From Sulfurimonas sp. (GTDB lineage: Bacteria > Campylobacterota > Campylobacteria > Campylobacterales > Sulfurimonadaceae): a stretch of DNA of 64,000 nucleotides. Made by a program: the position numbers and the translations under genes. The stretch is taken from the NCBI RefSeq assembly GCF_023228785.1, contig NZ_JALOAN010000010.1, positions 1 to 64,000 of the forward strand. Direction: 5' to 3'. The notes below the pieces were generated by a model. It did no database searches. It had not been told where the DNA came from and saw only the letters and a program-made list of their open reading frames with translations. This document shows positions 60,522-64,000 of this stretch, piece after piece; position 1 is the first letter of the stretch; every line of letters begins with the position of its first letter.

Positions 60522-61085
60522 TCATTTTTTTTCACAAAAGTCCGCTAAGAGTCCATTTTTTACCATTTGGTAAGTCTCTTCGCCCTTTAATTTTTTAACA
60601 ATAGCTAAAGCAAAACACATAGCAGTTGCAGGTCCACGAGATGTTAAGACATTTGCATCTTCAACAACCATTGTACCATCTCCTACATAGCCCTCCTCTC
60701 TTATCTCTTTTTCTACTGATGGATAACAAGTATAGCTTTGCTTTAAAACCCCTGCTCTATGAAGTGCATAAGGAGCCGCACAGATGGCTGCTATATTTTT
60801 ACCTTTACTATCCATCTCTTTTAGTATATTTTGCACATTTTCATCATCAGCTAAGGCATGAGTTCCATCCCATCCACCTGGAAGTGCTATCATATCAAGC
60901 TCGTTAACCTTTACATCTTTGATATTTATATCAGTTACAATACTTATGCCGTTTGCCCCTTTTACAGCGTTTGCCCCATTAAGAGAAGCTACCAAAACTT
61001 CAATTTCTGCTCTTCTTAAAACATCTATAATAGATACAGCCTCTATCTCTTCAAACCCAGTAGCTAGTGGTACTAAAACTTTCAT
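60522..61085 (-). CDS. DJ-1/PfpI family protein (YajL-like)
   Basis: A 187-residue DJ-1 superfamily protein. Glu in GFEEIEAV and the nucleophile Cys in IAAICAAPYALH form the active site; TSRGPATAM is a DJ-1 signature. Functions include glyoxalase III or deglycase-like chemistry and oxidative-stress protection. The catalytic pair is intact. It is divergent from pyrD and precedes the DUF4136 gene. Confidence 0.88.
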   Translation of the reverse strand: MKVLVPLATGFEEIEAVSIIDVLRRAEIEVLVASLNGANAVKGANGISIVTDINIKDVKVNELDMIALPGGWDGTHALADDENVQNILKEMDSKGKNIAAICAAPYALHRAGVLKQSYTCYPSVEKEIREEGYVGDGTMVVEDANVLTSRGPATAMCFALAIVKKLKGEETYQMVKNGLLADFCEKK

Positions 61086-61120
61086 AAAATTCCTTTATCG
61101 TTATGTTATTCTAATAATAG

Positions 61121-61126
61121 TATAAT
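61121..61126 (+). promoter_or_regulatory. -10 box of pyrD
   Basis: TATAAT lies 33 bases before the pyrD ATG (61159) in the 73-base gap shared with the divergent DJ-1 gene. The upstream sequence offers no strong -35 box. pyrD and the M16 gene share this transcript. Confidence 0.5.
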
Positions 61127-61158
61127 CGAAAAAATTTTACAAAGGCAAATTTAAAAAG

Positions 61159-62217
61159 ATGATAAATTATGAAACTATAAAACCTTGGCTTTTTAAACTA
61201 GATCCAGAAAAGGCTCACCTTTTAGCGGAGACTGCACTAAGGGTTGCAAATATATGTCAGATGCCATTTAACTCTTTTTTAGAGTCTCACTTTGTGAGTG
61301 ATGACGCTTTAAAACAAGAACTCTTTAACAGAGAGTTTTTAAACCCTGTTGGTCTTGGAGCTGGATTTGATAAAAATGCAACTATGCTTCGCGGTATACA
61401 GATCCTAGGATTTGGTTTTAGCGAGATAGGAACTATCACACCTCTTGCACAAGATGGAAATCCAAAGCCCAGAATGTTTAGACACATAGAAGAGAAAACT
61501 CTACAAAATGCTATGGGTTTTAACAATGATGGCGCATTAAAGATTCAAAAAAGACTTAAAAAGTTCTACCCATTTACAACTCCAATAGGTGTAAATATTG
61601 GTAAAAACAAAACAACTACAGAAAAAGATGCCATAAGTGACTACACAAAACTCATAAAAACTTTTGATGGTTTGGGTGATTACTTTGTTATAAATATCTC
61701 ATCTCCAAATACTCCAGGACTTAGAGATTTACAAAACGAAGAGTTTATCACAGAACTTTTCAAAGAAGCAAAAGCACTTACAGATATGCCAATACTTCTT
61801 AAAATTGCGCCTGATATGACAAAAGAAGATGCAGTAGCACTTACTAAGATGGCAGTTGAAAAAGGTGCTGATGGCATCATCGCAACTAACACAACTGTAG
61901 ACTATTCACTTGTAAAAGATCCAAAAGATATAGGCGGACTAAGTGGCGAAGTTTTAAAAGAGAAGAGTTTTGAGGTCTTTGAGGCTATTGCAAAAGAACT
62001 TTATGGTAAAACTACCCTTATCTCAGTTGGCGGGATTGACTCCGCAGAGGAAGCTTACAGACGTATAAAAGCTGGAGCATCTTTAGTTCAAGTCTATAGT
62101 TCATTAGTATTTAACGGACCAGATCTAGTTATGAACATAAACAAAGGGCTTATAGAGCTTATAAAAGCTGATGGATATACAAATATTACAGAAGCTATAG
62201 GTGCAGATAGAGCATGA
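61159..62217 (+). CDS. pyrD: Dihydroorotate dehydrogenase (quinone), class 2
   Basis: A 352-residue membrane-associated FMN enzyme of pyrimidine synthesis. The N-terminal 40 residues are the class 2 quinone-channel helices; PVGLGAGFDKNA and MGFNNDGA bind FMN; the catalytic serine lies in NISSPNTPGLRDLQ; IGVGGI-like SVGGIDSAEEAYR ends the barrel. Electrons pass to the menaquinone pool. It overlaps the next start by 4 bases (ATGA). Confidence 0.96.
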   Translation: MINYETIKPWLFKLDPEKAHLLAETALRVANICQMPFNSFLESHFVSDDALKQELFNREFLNPVGLGAGFDKNATMLRGIQILGFGFSEIGTITPLAQDGNPKPRMFRHIEEKTLQNAMGFNNDGALKIQKRLKKFYPFTTPIGVNIGKNKTTTEKDAISDYTKLIKTFDGLGDYFVINISSPNTPGLRDLQNEEFITELFKEAKALTDMPILLKIAPDMTKEDAVALTKMAVEKGADGIIATNTTVDYSLVKDPKDIGGLSGEVLKEKSFEVFEAIAKELYGKTTLISVGGIDSAEEAYRRIKAGASLVQVYSSLVFNGPDLVMNINKGLIELIKADGYTNITEAIGADRA

Positions 62218-63506
62218 AAATATTCTTAGCATTCTTACTAACTTTAGGGACATTAATGGCATCATCACTACCTCATTATGAGACAAAAACACTAAAAAAT
62301 GGACTACAGATAGTTGTAATTCCACTGCAAAATTCTACAAATGTGATCTCTACGGACATCTTTTACAAGGTTGGAAGTAGAAACGAGATCATGGGAAAAA
62401 CGGGCATTGCTCATATGTTAGAGCATATGAATTTTAAATCTACAAAGAACCTAAAGTCTGGTGAATTTGACAAAGAAGTAAAAAGCATAGGCGGAGTAAA
62501 CAACGCTTCAACGAGCTTTGACTACACTCACTACTACATAAAATCAAGCACAAACAATCTTAGTAAATCTTTGAAACTCTATGCTGAACTTATGGAAAAT
62601 CTAAATCTAAAAGATGATGAATTTCAACCTGAGCGTGATGTTGTAGCTGAAGAGAGACGTTGGAGAACTGAAAACTCTCCACTTGGTTACTTATACTTCT
62701 CACTTTTTAACAACGCATATGTTTACCACCCATACCACTGGACTCCGATAGGGTTTATGAATGACATTCAAACATGGACTATTGACGATATAAAAGATTT
62801 TCACAAAACTTACTACAAACCAAACAATGCCATTTTAATGGTTACAGGTGACATAGATCCAAAAGATGTTTTCAAACAAGCTGAGGCTGAGTTTTCTCAC
62901 ATAGAAAATGGAACTAAGATTCCTGAGTTTAAGTTTGTAGAGCCTCCTCAAGATGGAGCAAAAAGAGTTACTATTCATAAAGAAAGCGAAGTTGAACTCT
63001 TAGCTATAGCTTTTCATGTTCCTGACTTTAAAAGCAGAGATCAAGTAACACTTAGTGTGATCTCTGAGATCCTCTACTCTGGAAAGAGTTCAAGACTATA
63101 CAAAGAGTTAGTTGATAAAAGGCACCTAGTAAATCAGGTATATGCCTACAATATGGAAAACATAGATCCAGGTCTTTTTATATTTTTAGCATCTTGTAAC
63201 CCTGGTGTAAAAGCTGAGGATGTTGAGAAGATCTTAATAGAGCAAATAGATCTAATGAAAGAGAGTGAAGTAACTAAGGCTGAACTTGACAAAGTTAAGA
63301 TCAACACAAAAGCAGATTTTATTTACTCGCTGGAGAGTTCATCGTCTGTTGCAAATTTGTTCGGTAGTTATTTGGTTCGTGGAGATCTAACTCCGCTTTT
63401 AACTTATGAAGAAAATATAAACAAAGTAACTTCAAAAGAAGTTTTAGAAGTTGCGAAGAAGTACTTTGACTTTAAGAAGTCAACGACTATTATACTTAAG
63501 AAGTAG
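62214..63506 (+). CDS. M16 zinc metalloprotease
   Basis: A 430-residue pitrilysin-family protease. A signal peptide (about 1-17) precedes the inverted zinc motif HMLEH (HxxEH), with the third ligand Glu in RDVVAEERRW. The C-terminal M16 repeat (about 175-430) is present but lacks catalytic residues, as normal for one active half. It is probably periplasmic and degrades small peptides. It is translationally coupled to pyrD. Confidence 0.9.
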   Translation: MKIFLAFLLTLGTLMASSLPHYETKTLKNGLQIVVIPLQNSTNVISTDIFYKVGSRNEIMGKTGIAHMLEHMNFKSTKNLKSGEFDKEVKSIGGVNNASTSFDYTHYYIKSSTNNLSKSLKLYAELMENLNLKDDEFQPERDVVAEERRWRTENSPLGYLYFSLFNNAYVYHPYHWTPIGFMNDIQTWTIDDIKDFHKTYYKPNNAILMVTGDIDPKDVFKQAEAEFSHIENGTKIPEFKFVEPPQDGAKRVTIHKESEVELLAIAFHVPDFKSRDQVTLSVISEILYSGKSSRLYKELVDKRHLVNQVYAYNMENIDPGLFIFLASCNPGVKAEDVEKILIEQIDLMKESEVTKAELDKVKINTKADFIYSLESSSSVANLFGSYLVRGDLTPLLTYEENINKVTSKEVLEVAKKYFDFKKSTTIILKK

Positions 63507-63669
63507 GAACTTTGAGCCTCGAAATCCGTTTGGGCTTTGAAGGACTAAGTTACTGTTAAACTTTATCTACGAGGTTAAAACCTCGCTTCCGAAAGCTTAA
63601 CAAGCTTCAAGCTAAAGCATCTTTTTGGGAAGCGATGCTTTAGCTTCGCACTGTTAGGCTTTAAAGTTC
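63507..63669. repeat. Compound inverted-repeat element between M16 and adk genes
   Basis: About 163 bases immediately after the M16 stop. Outer arms GAACTTTGAGCCT (63507-63519) and AGGCTTTAAAGTTC (63656-63669) are imperfect inverted repeats. Inside lie a 7-bp hairpin CGAGGTT/AACCTCG (63570-63585) and a perfect 13-bp stem AAGCTAAAGCATC/GATGCTTTAGCTT (63609-63646, loop 12). CGCTTCC (63584) and GGAAGCG (63628) offer an alternative pairing. It resembles a small non-autonomous mobile element or nested terminators between convergent genes. No U-tract is seen. Confidence 0.6.
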
Positions 63670-63680
63670 AAAATTCCGAT

Positions 63681-64000
63681 CTAACCTAATTGTGAAACTA
63701 TAGAAGTCTCAACATCTGCGATATCAGCTGTTCCATCAACTGTGATATATTTTAGTGAATCATTCTTAGAAGCTTGCTCTTTGTAGTAGCCTATAAGTGG
63801 CTCTGTTTGCTCATGATAAACTTTTAAGCGGTCAAGAACTACCTCTTCTTTATCATCATCTCTTTGAACTAGATCTTCGCCAGTTATGTCATCTTTACCA
63901 TCAACTTTTGGAGGATTGTAAACTAAGTGGTAAGTTCTTCCACTTGCAAGATGAGCTCTTCTGCCTGACATTCTTTGTACTATCTCGCTATCTGCAACAT
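63681..64000 (-). CDS. adk: Adenylate kinase, C-terminal part
   Basis: The last 106 codons of adk; the start lies beyond the window. SEIVQRMSGRRAHLASG and GRTYHLVYNPPKVDG are the LID region, DDITGEDLVQRDDDKEEVVLDRL the catalytic Asp/Arg segment. No zinc cysteines are in this LID. Adk balances AMP, ADP and ATP. It converges with the M16 gene across the inverted-repeat element. Confidence 0.94.
   Translation of the reverse strand, partial: VADSEIVQRMSGRRAHLASGRTYHLVYNPPKVDGKDDITGEDLVQRDDDKEEVVLDRLKVYHEQTEPLIGYYKEQASKNDSLKYITVDGTADIADVETSIVSQLG

Overview
The window is AT-rich (about one third G+C by eye), densely coded chromosomal DNA from a free-living member of the Campylobacterota (Epsilonproteobacteria), most like Sulfurimonas or a close relative. 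The signs are gene content and order: a CheX-like/fliN/fliO cluster, nspC beside a carboxynorspermidine synthase gene, a membrane-anchored MurF beside Ddl, a short ProB without PUA domain, a RibBA with a degenerate RibA half, and gltBD. This is inferred from protein families and base composition; no search was run. There is no prophage, plasmid, CRISPR array or rRNA operon.

Layout. 1-1083 is an accessory patch: a REP-associated tyrosine transposase (RAYT) gene with its likely cognate REP palindromes on both sides, abutting the 3' remnant of an XRE/HTH antitoxin-like gene. 1080-6392 (minus strand) has two lipoprotein genes, a nitroreductase, uvrA and a TSUP exporter. 6515-8152 (plus) is the flagellar switch/export trio. 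8160-13523 (minus) is a tightly packed housekeeping block (nuclease-like protein, dus, membrane protein, dksA-like, rlmH, thiE-like, accD). 13693-19517 is gltBD and 19693 recO. 20310-31274 (minus) holds a methyltransferase, a Cache-GGDEF-EAL protein, the carboxynorspermidine pair, dgkA with an MFS-acyltransferase fusion, a DUF695/RraB-like protein, a response regulator with a second REC-like domain, and ribBA. 31418-31754 is a tRNA operon (fMet-Gln-fMet) behind a perfect sigma70 promoter; a second tRNA-Gln lies at 34058. proB and an EF-hand protein lie between them. 34278-42941 (minus) has a HIT protein, a frameshifted TRAP permease gene with its small subunit, and a cell-wall block (murF-like, hydrolase, ddl) with an ArsC/Spx-like gene, ruvA and a FapA/DUF342 protein. 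43057-57674 (almost all plus) runs murJ, cysS, folD, lepB, an M50 protease, rpiB, apt, trpB, pepA, a DMT transporter, an RNase H-like protein and ychF. 57863-64000 has two unknown genes, an rRNA methyltransferase, a DUF4136 lipoprotein, a DJ-1 protein, pyrD, an M16 protease and the 3' part of adk.

The most unusual content is between genes. Two families of small palindromic repeats occur. Family A ends in the foot (A)CGAGA(A); it flanks the RAYT gene and recurs as a symmetrical double hairpin after rpiB. Family B is a 27-nt unit with an 8-bp stem, the conserved core TCAAG and the foot ATGACG; its stem sequence exists in two fully compensated versions, and it has expanded into arrays at 34.8-35.1 kb and 44.6-45.1 kb, the latter preceded by 13 exact copies of an 8-bp repeat. 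Two further structured intergenic elements, after ychF and after the M16 protease gene, fit neither family.
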